Source: Aurifilum marmelostoma (taxonomy: Eukaryota > Ascomycota > Sordariomycetes > Diaporthales > Cryphonectriaceae). Taken from it: a stretch of 64,000 nucleotides of DNA. Location of the stretch: the NCBI GenBank assembly GCA_027559495.1, contig JAMXSV010000028.1, positions 2,728,001 through 2,792,000 on the forward strand, given 5' to 3'. Within the stretch, counting starts at the first letter, position 1. Each line of letters starts with the position of its first letter. The notes below the pieces were generated by a model. It had not been told where the DNA came from and ran no database searches. It saw nothing but the letters and a program-made list of their open reading frames with translations. Positions 36,986-49,657 of this stretch are shown piece by piece. Position numbers and translations under genes: made by a program.

Positions 36986-39341
36986 GACGCCGGCTCTTGC
37001 CCTCGCCCCCACAGCAGGGATGTGCCAACATCACGGCACAATGATACATAACGCCTCAAGTGTGTTCCCTCTCTCTCTCTGTGTGTGTGTAGTTATCTGT
37101 GAGCCCGTCCATCTTGCAGCCAACCTACAGCATCGGCCCCAAGGCTGCTAGCGCGGGGGGTGGGTGGGAGCTTCAGCCTGTAGAGCATATCATCGCTTGC
37201 GTGATAGCGGACACTCTCGATCTGCGTTTCTCCACAGATGCGTCGCAGATGCATCCCGAAGGGGAAACTCGACAAAGTAGACGATGCGGCCGCTCCCTGG
37301 CTGGCTGGTTGTTGGGGCGATCTATGTGCCTTTCACCGCATCAGACGAGAAGCTTTCATGCTTTTGGTCCTTTCGTCAGCGGCTGCTGCGCTGAGATATA
37401 ATACGTTATGAATATAATGGGGGGGCAAAAAAAAATAACTTGATACGTGAATTGGCTGTGTGGCCCCCATGGAAAAAGAACCCCCACACGACATTGTCCC
37501 GGCTACCACACACCAAAGAAGATGGATCGACATCGTGAGGGTGGTGGACTACATTGCCTTGCCTACTGTCTGCGGCGTAACCACCCGCCACGGCATGCAC
37601 GGCAGCTACATCCCCCGACAAGGACCGACACGCACGGGGTCAGTCTGTGACCAGCCAAGGATCGACGGCTCTTTTTTTTCCTTTCAATTTTCCCTTCTTT
37701 TTTCTATCTGCTTTCCGCGCTGCAGGACACTTGTGCAAATAGTGTACTTTTAGAGTTGACTGTAGTGGTTACGGATTGCCCACACCATGCACAATTTCGA
37801 TGGTTGGTGGCTGCAGAATCGAGCCGCGTCACTTTTCAAATAGTCGTTAATGCTGGGATGGCGGTGGTGGTGGTGTGGTGTTGTGTGGTGTGGTGGGCAG
37901 GGTGCAGTAGCAAAGGCGCGCGCACACACACACACGCGCCCAGGGTGTATGATACGCAAGTGAACGTACAATTTTTCAACCATGATCCGCCAGTGGAGTG
38001 GGAATAAATCAAGGCTGCTCAGCACTCCCGTGATACAGGATCTGTCCCTCGAGGATTGTGTAGCATTGACCTCTGCCAGCCGTACCGAACTTCGCTTCCG
38101 CCAGTGGGGCGCTCTTCGGCTATACGCTTCCAGGCCCTGTTGAGGATCATTCGCTCCATTCTTGGATGGGTGCCGTTCACAATGTCTACCCTGTCGGCCC
38201 GTCTCTCAATGTAGATCTTGTGTGTGCATACACTCTTTTTTCAATATCGATTCTATTCTCTTTGATCTTGTTGGGACTACTGCTACTACACCGTGGGTAA
38301 ATAGCCTTTCCTTGGCGAGAAGTGAACGGGATATTGATATCCAGGATGTTGGGGTTTACGGACGTGGCTGACGAGGCCTGTGCCGGCAAGACCCAATCCC
38401 GTATTGCCTCATTTCAATAGTGAACGATACCTGTGCTCGGGAGACAAGAGGTAGAGTGGAGGGAGGGGATGATCGTTGACGAAATCACCAAGGATGATGA
38501 CATGGCCTTTGATTCTTGTGTATACGTGTGTCTTTGAAGCCCGAGGGGAGCGCCATGATGATCAAGCATGACATGGAAGCTGCATGTGTGCATGTGTGTA
38601 TGTATGTGTAAGTAGAAAGTCGAGACACGCGCATACCCCCCCCGGCCTGCCATCTCAAATGTGACCCGCTGGAGGGAAGGGGAAAGATCTGAGACACTGG
38701 CAAGGTCGAAACGGATGGCCGCAGTCCTGCTCGGAAGGAGAAGAGCCTTGTCACTTGCTCCGAGAGCCGCGATGCCCTTCCAACACATGACTCTCTCTCT
38801 GTCTCTTCTTTCTCCCTGCTTCTCGCGAACATGCAGGGAGGAGATGAGTCCTCGTCTCCTGTCGCATCACCTGGTGTATCCATGTGGTGGGGGTTTCGAA
38901 GTTCTGCGCTCTTCCCTTCCCTTCTTCTCGACCAAAAAGCAAAGGATCCACACACATGCCGCTGTGTGTCTCTGTATGTGGAGCAGCTCTTGGCTCCAGC
39001 AAGAGGACACTCTCAGGATGTCTGTCTCTCTGGCCACCCACGTCCTCTGCAGTAATTAGATCGTCAGGGCAGGTCCATGTCCACAGTGATTCCTTCCTCG
39101 ATCCACTAACTCTCTCCCCACCCCACAAGCCGTGCCGGGTGATCTAGCTGGGTCTGGATAGGTGTTCCGAGAACAATGCAGGGACCGGGCATGGGCGCAA
39201 GTCCACGAAATTTAGGGTGTATCGAAAGGACCATGCATGGTGCCGGAAGGTGGTGCTTGCCGTCCTGGCGATTCCCTTTTTTTGCTGAAAGTCTGGTCAT
39301 CACCAACGGGAAGCTAATTTGCGATATCGCCGATGGTATCG

Positions 39342-39378
39342 TCACACATACACACACACACGCGCGCACACACACACC
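39342..39378. repeat. CA/CG dinucleotide microsatellite
   Basis: CA units interrupted by a short CGCGCG block, non-coding, within the 13 kb gene-free stretch. Confidence 0.9.
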
Positions 39379-39601
39379 TCTCTCTTACTGACTGCATACG
39401 TAGTATGATACTGGATGTACGTTACGTATGCACGGTCGAGTTTCATGATGGTGTGATATGCCTCTCGAAGGGAACTGCAGAGGAACAAAGGCGACATGGA
39501 TGACAACGACGAGTGGGTGGTAACGATACTACTAAAAGTTACGTGATCACCCCTCCCTCTGTATCCCGCGGCAAACCGAGAATGCCCTCGTGCTGTGAGC
39601 G

Positions 39602-39623
39602 TGCTGCTGCTGCTGCTGCTGCT
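39602..39623. repeat. TGC trinucleotide microsatellite
   Basis: Seven TGC units. The frames that cross it would encode Ala or Leu runs, but no gene is supported there. Confidence 0.9.
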
Positions 39624-40477
39624 CAGGAGCTCCAGAACCAGTCCAGGAATGGGTCTGGTTGTTCGAGTGACTACGCGACAGCCTTCCTATCCCTTTCTAC
39701 ACGCACGACCCACGATGCAATAGAGGTAATACGCACAACAGACACAGGGTTGGCGATCCTTCTTACCTTAGTTATCCCCATCATTGCTGATAATATCTCC
39801 TCGTGTTGGGGGGGGAAGAATAAGAGCAGACGCGTCCATGAAGACAGACCGAAAAAAATTAAAAATTAAAAATGTCGGGTTGGCCGAGATGGCCAGGTAT
39901 CTGGGGCATGCTGTCACTCAAAGGCCCATCCGTCATACTGCTCCCCAACCACGTCCCAACGAGATTCATCATCAGACACTATGCAACTGCAATATGACAA
40001 ACGGGAGACCATTACCAGACTATGTGCGCAGATCTTCACCCTCTCTTTTAGCCCGGCACAGCCGTGCAAGACAACATCCGCATGGTTCCGGCTGTGATCA
40101 GACACGCGCGCACAACGGCCAGAATCGCGATAGAACGTTGTTTTCCCGATATCATTTTAGCCTTGGAAGGGACGGCATCTCTTCCATAGAACCCGCCGAT
40201 CTGAGACCCTTCAAGAGCGAACTGCGTCGAAGCGAACAACTCCGACACCCAGGAGGGACGAAAACAGAGAGAGAGCTCGAGACCACTACACCTGCATCCC
40301 CAGGGGTTACATTGATGAGACGAATGTTTCGACAAATCATTGCCTCGCACTAGCTGCTGCAGTCAGACTCTACACATACACACCAAGTACGGGATGCGGG
40401 CTAGTTCAATAGTAAGGACTACTACGTTGCTAGTATCTGCAGCACACCTGGATCTGTGGTGCGGCAGGACAATCGAG

Positions 40478-40501
40478 CCACCACCACCACCACCACCACC
40501 A
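40478..40501. repeat. CCA trinucleotide microsatellite
   Basis: Eight CCA units in non-coding DNA of the 13 kb gene-free stretch. Confidence 0.92.
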
Positions 40502-43500
40502 TCCAAGCGGGATGAGGCTCGACCGGGCTTCCGCTGCGGTGGAAGCAATAGTATCAATATTAACAACAAACCCCTGTGCATAAAACACGATGTCGGATGC
40601 CGGAACTTTTAGGCTTCATGTGGTGGTGTCGACCACGCCAGACGCCATGCTCGAGGGCAGCTGGCTTCTGCTACAATAGTAGCTTGCGTGCTTGGGAATC
40701 TTGGTTCAACTCCACACGGGCTGCAGAACCTCAAACACACAAGAAAGGAGACCATCACCCCCATCCCACAATCTCGATTCGGAGGCACTGGGCGCCGACC
40801 CTAACAACCACGCAGGCAAGCAGACCAGCGAGATAACACGCCCAACGAGAAAGCATTCTCCCCCCCCCCTTCTCCCCGTCCCAAATGAAGCTCAAGTCAC
40901 ATAGCGAGTAGATACTAAAGTAGTACCCCAGACTTTCCCTAGTAGGGCTGACGGATGTGTAATGTGGTGGGTTACATTGATGCATGTCTCGCCCTGTGTT
41001 TATGAGACAACTCATTTAACATCGGAACGACGTTCGTTGGGATGCGATGGGCGGCTCATCCATGCCGGATCCTCTGAACCAGTGTAAAGTTTGTTGCTGT
41101 CTGAAGAAGAAGAAGAGGCTACGAGACAGTAATAGTAATCAGAACCGCAGAACAGGGGGAGGGTAGATTCTGTCTTTTCTGGGCTGCGGAGTAATTAAGA
41201 TATCACGTCTCGAATGGCCAGGGCTACCCGGCGAGCCGGACCGTCGCGATCGCGAACGGTTTTCTCGCTCCCAAGTACATAGTAGTACTACTCACTTGCA
41301 CCCCGTAACGTCTCCCCCACAGATTTACAGGCAGCGCATTAGCTGTATATTCCCATTTGTATGTGTCCATGTGTGTACTGTGACTGTTGTAACAAGTATC
41401 CAACTGTCTGGCCTCGCCCGCTTGGATTCGGCCCTGCTGTGTCCATACAACGGTGACAATCCCGCTTCCCAAGAGAACTAACCCCTTCTCATCTGCTCAC
41501 CGGTGGATGATCGACGGCATGAGTCTGGTCAGCCCGTTCCTTGTCATCTTCTCCGTCGCACTATCACGTTCATGAGGTTTATTCTCGTCACATCGGCTGT
41601 GCCTTTTTCCCAGCGGGGAGGGGGGGGTGGTGGTGCCAAGTTAGGCCTCCATCACATGCCCAGCCAGCGTCGAAAGGCTCCTCGTCGCAAGAGTGTGTAG
41701 TATCGTTGTGGTTTAGCCAAGTAGCTCTGTAAGCCACGTTCCCAAGCAAGTCAACAAAGAAATTATGATATGCAGGACCCAAGCAAGGAACACCACACCA
41801 CGGCTGGGCATGCCTGCTTACAACTACCCTACCCCTGACATAGGCCCGCCCAGCCGATCTGACGAGCCATGTGGTGGCCATGCCCGTGGTTTTTTGTTTT
41901 TTTTTTCCCTTCCCTCCTTCCTTTCCCTTTCTTTCCATGTTCCCGGCAGAATGGTAGAGCTCATTTCACAGCTGCAGAGGCGAGAAGTTAAAAAAAGAAG
42001 AAGGAAGGGAAAAAAAAGAGCAAGGGAGAGAAAAGATACAGGGAAAGAGGCAAGGGGGGAAAGAAAAAGTAAACTAGGGTCACCACGATACTCCTTCCCT
42101 TGTAAGGCTAGCCTTGGGCCCTTGGGAGAAGCTCCCTTCCCTGCCTGTCAGGAGAGAACCGTGAAGATAGAAGGGCCCAGCACAGCTCCTGGGGCTAAGC
42201 TTAGCTTCATGAGGCATGATGGCCTGAAACGAACGTTATTATCGTCTCTCGTCGTCTTGTCCACCTGCATCTCCTGCCCCACCTGCAACCTACGGACCAG
42301 ACAGCCTTGTCCTTCTTTTCCATGCTCATCCCCCGGACCACAGAGATTCATACTGTGACCAGTCTCCACACGGCTGTCAGTGACCATGTCCAAAAGAGAT
42401 TGACCAAGAGAGAAAAAGGTAAGAGAGATCTTCAAACATCGGCCCTTTCGAGAGCGGTGGAGATTGAGGCAACAGGGATTGGGGGGAATGGTTCTCGTCA
42501 CGTTTTTCTGCAGTCCTCCGGGCGTCAAGGAGGGGGGGGGATCAGGGACCGGGGAGGAGGGCTATCCGTTCAATTGATCAAGGGTATGGGTGTCTCGGCA
42601 CTGGTCGACAAGGCTGCGAGTATGTTTTGTTGGGGAAAGACGAAAAGAGTCGAAGGGGTCTGGATCACGATCTGTTATTCCGAGATAGACCTGTCCGTGC
42701 TCCGACACACCAAGGACCCTCTCTAGAGGTAGAAGAGCCCCGGACAAGAAGAGACGATGGCTCTCTCTGTACGGAGTCATACGTCCGAGTACGAGTGAGA
42801 CTCTGCTTCTTCCATTCAATCTTCTGGAACATTTGCAAGCCCACTGGTAGATAATATTGATGCTATAATATAGGACTAAAGCCGGGTTGTCTCGCCGGCT
42901 ACGGGTCACCCAGATGCATTGCAGAGACACTGTCTCACCTGTCAACTGACAAGAGGCACCACCCGCTGCGCCGCCGCCTCAACAGCTCTCTCCTCTCTCT
43001 CCTTTTGGCTCGCATTAGCTCATAGGGTTCAAGCCAGACAGGTGAACATACCATGATCTAGCAGATGGTTTTATCCCAATCGACGGGCAGAGTGAACCCC
43101 TTCCAATGGGCGGGGGGGGGGGGCATGTTTCCATTCCATCACAAGGGAAACTTTCCTACAGTTGCGGGGGACCCTTAACTCTGGTACTTATATGGTCACA
43201 TCATCAATTTCCCCGAGCAAGAGTCCACGACAGGGATGAGGATGCTTTGGCATTGATACTACGTTGTATCTTGGGCAGAGGAAAGAGAAGAGGGGACAAG
43301 ACGGATTGTGGAGGACCCGGTTCGGGTGGGGGCTCCGGTCAGACCCCTTCCGGATGGCCGCGTCAATAGAACGGGGTTGCGTAACTGGAGGAAGGAGTTT
43401 TGAGGCGAGCGAACATTTCCACCTCGGGTGGATCAGGTCGGCGAGGTTTTGGACGACGCGTTCGTCTGTGCACTCTGGGCAAGGCACGACTCTGTAGTCA

Positions 43501-43764
43501 GTTCTTTCTAGTGCAAAGCTGCATATCAAAGTACAGGTTGAATGATACTGTAGTACATAGCAGTACGCACTGGGCAGAGGAAGCATCAGAAAGGACACGT
43601 GTGTGGCCTCTGTCCATCTTGACCTGTCCCGACCTCACTTGCAAGACGGAAGCGAACAGATGATATAGTATTTCGACAGTTTGGACCCAACATGACCAAT
43701 CTTGTTCTTCGTCTACAGCGTAGAACGGCTCTTGGCCCGCAGAGGGCAGGATAGCTCGATTTCC

Positions 43765-45189
43765 TCACGCCTCGTCCCCCACAGCCGACAAGATATCAAG
43801 CACCTCCGCCTCTAGCACGACATCGTCCAACAGCACCGCCGGCTGCCACCCGAGCTCCCGCCTTGCCCGGTTGGCGCAGCACCGCGACGTTGTCCTGTTG
43901 GCCCAGCTTGGTGCCTGCGGGCTGCCCACAGGCACCGACATGGGCGTGGCGGCCTCGAGAACACCGCTGGCGTGGAGGGTCGAGGCCATCTTGGTGCAGA
44001 GGTCGAGCTTCTGGTGCTCGCCATTCTCAGCACTGGATAGTGAGGGAAAGTCAGTGGACTTGATGACGACAAGACAAAGATAAAGCCCGCGAGAAGGAAG
44101 GGAAACAGGAAGGGCGGAAAAGAGAGGGATATGAATACATACAAGTAAAACCTCTCAAACCCAGCCGGCTTTGCGGCAACAAGATTATGCCTAACAGACA
44201 ACAGAATCAAGTTCGAAACGTCCTGAACCTGTACATGTCCCCAGATGTTGGTGCCCTCCCCGGCATAGGTGACGCGCTTGTTGCGCAGCGCCAGGCGGAC
44301 GAGGTTGGGGAACGGGGACGAGATGGTCTTGTGCGGACCTGTCCCGCGCCCAAAGATGACGGCTGGACAGATGATGGATGCTGTGATGTCGCCTGCCAGG
44401 TCGGCCTTAGCGACTCTGTTGAGTTGTTGTTAGTTTTTGGTGAGAAGAGGAGGGAGGAGGAGGAGGAGGGGAGTCTCTCTGTTCTCCTCCGTCTGCATGA
44501 CAAAGAACGGAGGAACAAAAGAAGAATAGGAAGGCAGAGCACTCAATCACATACTCAAGGTCAATCAGCCGGTGCAGCGCGCTGTCAGGTATAGACCTGA
44601 TCTGCTCGACGTCCATATCATCATACCGGGGCACATCCTCCAGTCTGCCTGTCGGTGCCGACTCAATCAGCTGCGTGCCCGAGATGTGAACCAGCACGCC
44701 GCCCTTCCTGCTGCTCTCGCCACTGCTCCTCCCCTTGCTCCTCGCAAGCCCTCGGTTTATCGCCCTGGTGAGATTGAGATCATCCGAGGTGGCGGCGTTG
44801 ATGGCGACGTCTACCTCTGAGCAGGCATGTTCTATCTTGGCGAGCTCATCATGAGAGGCCTGATGGAGGTTAATCAGCAGGTGTGGGTTAAGTTGTATTA
44901 ATTCAACAAAGACAAGACTTAGGTAGTGTTGTCATGCTTCCGCTTACAAACTCTGTTGCGAGAGAAGTGGAGAGAAGAAAGAAGAGGAGCAGACTATTCA
45001 GCTTTCTGAGGGCCGAGACCAAGTCTCACTTACAAGCAGTAACCTTGTCCCTCGTCCGCTCATACATGATTCTCTCTCAGGCCTCACGACACAGGTGATA
45101 TCAAACTCGTCCCCAGCCCGCTCGAGATCTGTGAGGACCGTGCCGCCGAGGTAGCCCGTCGCGCCCAGGAGGAGCACCTTGTAAACCAT
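43765..45189 (-). CDS. Extended SDR-like NAD(P)-binding oxidoreductase/epimerase
   Basis: Predicted 333-residue Rossmann-fold protein of the NAD-dependent epimerase/dehydratase type. Exons 45034-45189, 44555-44859, 44143-44415 and 43765-44032 join in phase. The nucleotide-binding motif GATGYLGG sits at residues 9-16, followed by CVVRPERE at the end of the second strand, which suggests NADP(H) use through the Arg. Later segments (VAINAATSDD, SIPDSALHRLIDLE, IICPAVIFGRGTGP, GEGTNIWGHVQ) match a fungal family often labelled nucleoside-diphosphate-sugar epimerase. I see no Tyr-x3-Lys catalytic pair in the expected place, as is usual for that family, so catalysis may differ from classical SDRs. 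It lies on the same strand as, and 545 bases from, the four-domain reductase gene. A shared pathway is possible but not shown. The start is the first ATG that leads straight into the beta-alpha-beta motif. Confidence 0.85.
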
Positions 45190-45733
45190 GCTGGGGAAAA
45201 GGTTCAAATCACCAAGCAGGTATGTAACCGAGTTGCACGACGAATGAGGAACGGTGGTGGGGATGCCAGAGCATCGTCGTCTTCGATGCTCTGGCCCGCA
45301 ACAGATTGTTGCTGTGCAAGTGCGGGGGGATCTTTGAAGGGCCGGATACCGAAGCTAAGGCGAGCTCCTTTCGTTAGCCACCAGCGATGTCGCCGTACCG
45401 GCGGCCTGACCATTACTTCTCTCTCGAAACTTTCCTGGGATGGAAAGACTGTGATTCATCCTGGAAGATCGGGCTGGAAATCTCCAAGCAAATTTATTGT
45501 CTCGTGGACGACATCCCATGCAAAGTCATGCGGTGATGATATATTGTCTTGCACAGGTGAAAGTAATCTGAGTATCCGCTACATCTGGGATGGCTTTCAC
45601 CTCAACAAGGCTGGGAGATAGCCGCTTACGTACATCTTTTGCCCTGTAGTATATTGTTATTACTAACGTCTCTCTAATGTGTCTTGTCTTTTCTCTTGTC
45701 TTGCGTGAGCATCGTCTCCTCGTCTTGTCGTCA
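45190..45733. other. Intergenic: SDR promoter and ATRR 3' flank
   Basis: 544 bases between the two minus-strand genes, holding the promoter and leader of the SDR gene and the 3' flank of the four-domain reductase gene. No gene seen. Confidence 0.55.
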
Positions 45734-48700
45734 TTAGATCGGCTCGTCCCTCGGCTCGATCAACACTTCATTAACAGCCACATGTTCCGGTCTCGTCACA
45801 GCATACACGATAGCTCCGGCGACGTCCTCGGCATCCAGAACCTTAGCCCCAGATGGCTCGCCGTACTTCTTGACGGCCTCCTGATCCGTCGACATGCTGA
45901 GCAGTTCCGTGGCAACGTTGCCCGGCTGGACGCTGGTGACCCTTAGCCCAGTACCCGCCGTCTCCACACGCAGTGCCTGCAGCGTGCCCTCGACGAAGAA
46001 CTTGGACGCGGAGTACACTCCCAGGCCGGGGAAGACCTTGCGCCCCGCGTCGGAGCTGATGGCGACGATGTGGCCCTTGCCGCGGGCCAGCATCGACGGG
46101 ACCGTAGAGGAGAGGCTGTGGAGAAGGCCCTTGCAGTTCACGTCGACCGTGCGCTCCCACTCGTCGACATGCACGTTCTTCATGAGCGTGAAGTACATGA
46201 CACCCGCACATGCGACCAGTATGTCGACCGGGCCAAGCGTCTCCTCGGTGGTTTTGATGAGCGCCTCTACCTGAGTCTGGTCTGTTACATCCGTAGCCTG
46301 GGCCAGCACCTTGACGCCTGATGTCGAGATGATCTTGGACTTGAGTGAGTCCAGTGCCTGGACCCGCCTTGCTGCGATGGCAACATCCGCACCCTCTGCG
46401 GCCAGTGCAGCAGCTACTGCGGCGCCGATACCAGAGGACGCACCCGTGACGACGGCGACCTTGCCGGCCAGGGGTCCGCGGGGTTTGACTTGTGTGGCCA
46501 TCTTGTCTGCCTTGCGAGGGGGACGGGGGAGCCAGCCGCGGGCGTAGAAGTGTCTCGTGTACGTCCGGAGTAGTTTGTCGTCGATCTTGGGCCGTTGGAC
46601 GCCAAATACGTCTTCCAGGACGGGCCTGGTCTTGGAGTCGTTCAGAACTGTGACCTCCCGGACGTAATCGGCAGTGGGCATGCCAGAGCGCAGGATGTCG
46701 ACAGTGAAAGATCCCTCTCCCCAGCGCCCGGAGCCCCTCTTCTGTTTCCAGAGGGTAGCCCACTTTTCAAAGGCAAGCTTTTCCGTCCCGAACCCTAATT
46801 GGTCGAGATAGCTGAAGACGTCATTTGCACAGATAGGCGCGGGGTCACCAAGGTGGAAGATGCGCTGCGTCATGTCTTCGTGCTCCGCCAGCGTTGTGAT
46901 GGCCTTGCTCACAAAGTCGACTGGAGTCATCTCCACGAGCCAGTCCTCAATGTCTGGAGCGTACCCGATTTGCATCGACTCAACAATCATGGCCGTCAAG
47001 AGATCCCACGCATTGGTGGCTCCGGACTTGCTGTGGCCGCTGATGGTTCCTGGGCGATAGATTCTCGTGGGCAGACCCCGGCGGTTTGCCTCGATAACGA
47101 GTTGTTCTGCAACCCACTTGGTCTGGCTGTAGCCATCGTGCAAGCGCACCGGCACCTCGTCAACGTCGATAATGGTATCTTCCGACCAGCCGTCCCGGGA
47201 AGGCGGCAAGACACCATTGGTCGACACATGATGCACAGGTGCTCCAGCGAGACAAGCCAGACGTAGTATCTCACGGGTGCCACCCACGTTTGGAGCCCGC
47301 AATGCGGCATACGGGTAGACCAAGTTGACAGTTGCCGCTGCGTGGATTACAACATCAATTCGGGAAGCTAGTTCCTCAAACTGATCAGGTGAGAGTCCCA
47401 GTCTTTTCCTCGACAGATTGGCCGGGAGGATCTCAACACGGTCGATAATGGAGTCGTCCCAGAGGCCCAGATCTGTGAGGTTCTTACGCAGCCGCGCCAT
47501 ACCTGCAGAGGTCTGGTCGTCGATTGGGTCATTGAAACGCACGATACAGACAATGTCTGCCTCTGTGCTTTCGATGAGTGAGTTCAGCAGGAAAGCACCC
47601 AGGAAGCCGGTCACGCCGGTCAATAGAACGGTCTTCGCCTGGCTGAGAGGGAGTGTCCTCGCGTTCTTAGGCTGGATGTCTGCAGCCAGAACAGAGTCGG
47701 CGCGCAACACCGCTGGCAGATCTGCCTGCACAGCTGCCGTGTGTCCGTCGCGGGCAGCGGTCACTGCCTCGACATGGCCCTTAATAGTCGGGTCGCCAGC
47801 CAGAGTTCCAAGTGGCACCCGGAACCCGAACGTCTTAGACAGACGGTTCGAGAGGTCTGCAAGGGTGAGGGAATGGCCGCCAAGGTCGAAGAAGCTGTGC
47901 TCCTTGGTGATCGCACTCGGCGGGATGTTCAGGCAAGCAGCCCACAGCTCCGCGATCTGTTCAGCCCTGATCTTCGTGTTCGTATCGGCTTTGGTTTTGG
48001 TCTCCGGCGAAGGGGCACCTGGCTCTGGAGGCGCCGGCAGGCTCTTGAGGTCCACCTTGCCAGATACTTCGTGTGTGGGGAGGACATCAAGCTCAACCCA
48101 GAGAGCAGGTATCATGTAATGCGCCAGGTGCTCAGCAAGAGCTCGGCGGCCCTTGGGACAGTAGCCGGCCTCATCGATCGAGACGTGGTCTCGGTCGTCT
48201 GTGGCCTCCTTATCGTGCACAATGTAAGCAACCAGTTGGCGCTCCACTCCGTCGCCCCGAGGTACAACGGCACACTGCTTTACGGCCAGGTTCTTCACAA
48301 TGGCGTTCTCGACGGTGCCAGGAACCACGCTGTAGCCACGCAGCTTGATCATGGCACCCACGCGACCAGTGATCTCCATGAGTCCAGAGGGAAGAATCCT
48401 GGCCATATCGCCGGTCCTGTACATGCGGGCCCCGGGAGTGTCATCAAAGGGATCTGGCAAGAATGCGTTGGCCGTTGTCTCGGGCAAGTTTAGGTATCCA
48501 CGGGCCAGCAGACCACCTCCGATGAACAGCTCGCCCGAAACTCCAGTCTCGACCCTTTTTCTGTTCTCGTCCAAGACGTAGGTGTGGCTCGGGTCCAGAG
48601 GCGGTCCGACTGGGCAATACGGCTGCTCAGCATTCAACATCTCCTTGATATCGCCACACGCGATCTCATGCGTCTCACTTGCGCTATAGCAATTCAGCAG

Positions 48701-49657
48701 GCGCGTATTAGGGAGGGCTTTCATAGCTCGTAGTATCAGATCAGTGGTAACGACCTCGCCGTCTGTGAAGTAGAGTTTAGGTTAGTCCCTCGTGTGGCTC
48801 GGAAACTTGAATTTTTTGGTGCTCGAGGTGGAGGATAGTGACTTACTTAACCAGAGAGTCTTCAGGTCAGGTAACCGTTCTCCCAACCTCGCATGTCGAG
48901 AGAGAACCGTCGCAAGCAAGGTCGGAGTCATCAAGGTCTCGGTGATATTTTTTGAAGAAAGCAAGTCCACCAGAGCGACAGGATCGTAACTAGCCTCATC
49001 CGGTATGCAGAAAGTGGTGGCTCCCCGAAGCAGAGGGCGCAGTATCTCCCAGACGAAGAAGACGTTGCAAGCAACTCGATCGCCCTGCTTCAGGTCGCTG
49101 AGCCTGAACCTCAGATCATACGACCGGACAGCAGCTCGGTGTGGATTTGCGATGCCCTTGGGCTTTCCTGTTGTGCCTGACGAGTACGATATGAAGGCCA
49201 GCTTTTCGAGATCACTTTCGTCTGTCGAGAAGTTGCCGGCACCCGACGCATTGCTGCTGACCCCCTGCTCGTCCATGACGATCAACGGGACATCAGCCTC
49301 GATTCTACCGACATGTTCTCGTTTCGTCACAATGACTCTGGGCCGGGCGTCGTCTATGACACCCGATAGCATCGTTGGAGGATATGCAAGCTCCAGGACG
49401 AGGAATGCCCCGCCGGCCCGGAGGGCTGCCAGGCACGCGATGACATAGTCGGCGCTCCTCCCCATGAGGACACCGACCGGATCATCTCGACCCACGCCAT
49501 GATTTCGTAACGAGCTGGCGAGCTTTGCCGTGATCTCGTCCAGCTCAGCATAGGTATAGGTTTGCGACTTATCCTCCAGAGCAATAGCTTCAGGCGTCGC
49601 GATAGCCTGTTGCCTGAAGCTCGCAGCCAGATCTCTGTCGATGTCGATGACGGCCAT
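45734..49657 (-). CDS. ATRR: A-T-R1-R2 carboxylate reductase, probable glycine betaine reductase
   Basis: A 1279-residue NRPS-like enzyme in two exons (48847-49657 and 45734-48762; 84-bp intron). The adenylation domain (about 10-515) has YSSGTTGKPKG (158-168), NGEVVT (271-276), YSASETHE (296-303), YRTGD (385-389) and the Lys of HEVSGKVDLK (501-510). The thiolation domain has DLGGHSL with phosphopantetheine Ser568. R1, a thioester reductase, has GVTGFLG (653-659) and catalytic YSQTK (815-819). R2, a classical SDR aldehyde reductase, has GASSGIG (1044-1050), catalytic Ser near 1173 and YSASK (1187-1191). There is no condensation domain. This order and length match the Aspergillus nidulans enzyme ATRR, which activates glycine betaine, reduces it to betaine aldehyde in R1 and to choline in R2, giving a route to recover choline from stored betaine. 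Substrate assignment rests on architecture, not on residues I can verify in the binding pocket; another carboxylate is possible. The internal Met1025 just before R2 marks the likely fusion joint. Confidence 0.92.

Larger units (their letters stand above)
30721..43764. other. 13 kb region with no supportable gene
   Basis: I found no frame with a recognisable domain on either strand. The longest frames (plus 33795-34439, 214 codons; plus 41765-42358, 197 codons) begin or run through homopolymers and low-complexity sequence and show no family features. The region is crowded with simple repeats: GTC triplets, GTAT tetramers, a CA run, TGC and CCA triplets, C or G runs of 10 or more (near 31801-31811, 33825-33836, 34853-34866, 43111-43122) and a 21-base A run (36965-36985). 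The first ~1 kb right of 30720 is the likely promoter of the receptor-like gene. The remainder could carry non-coding transcripts or long regulatory DNA, which sequence alone does not show. Confidence 0.5.

Noticed and set aside
45734..46501. R2 SDR domain as a separate gene starting at the internal Met1025
   Set aside because: The frame is continuous with R1 and the A-T-R1-R2 fusion is the known architecture; no promoter-like break is seen before it.
45843..46763. Minus-strand open frame of 306 codons in another frame
   Set aside because: Lies wholly inside the R1/R2 part of the ATRR-type enzyme and shows only Arg/Gly/His-rich composition.
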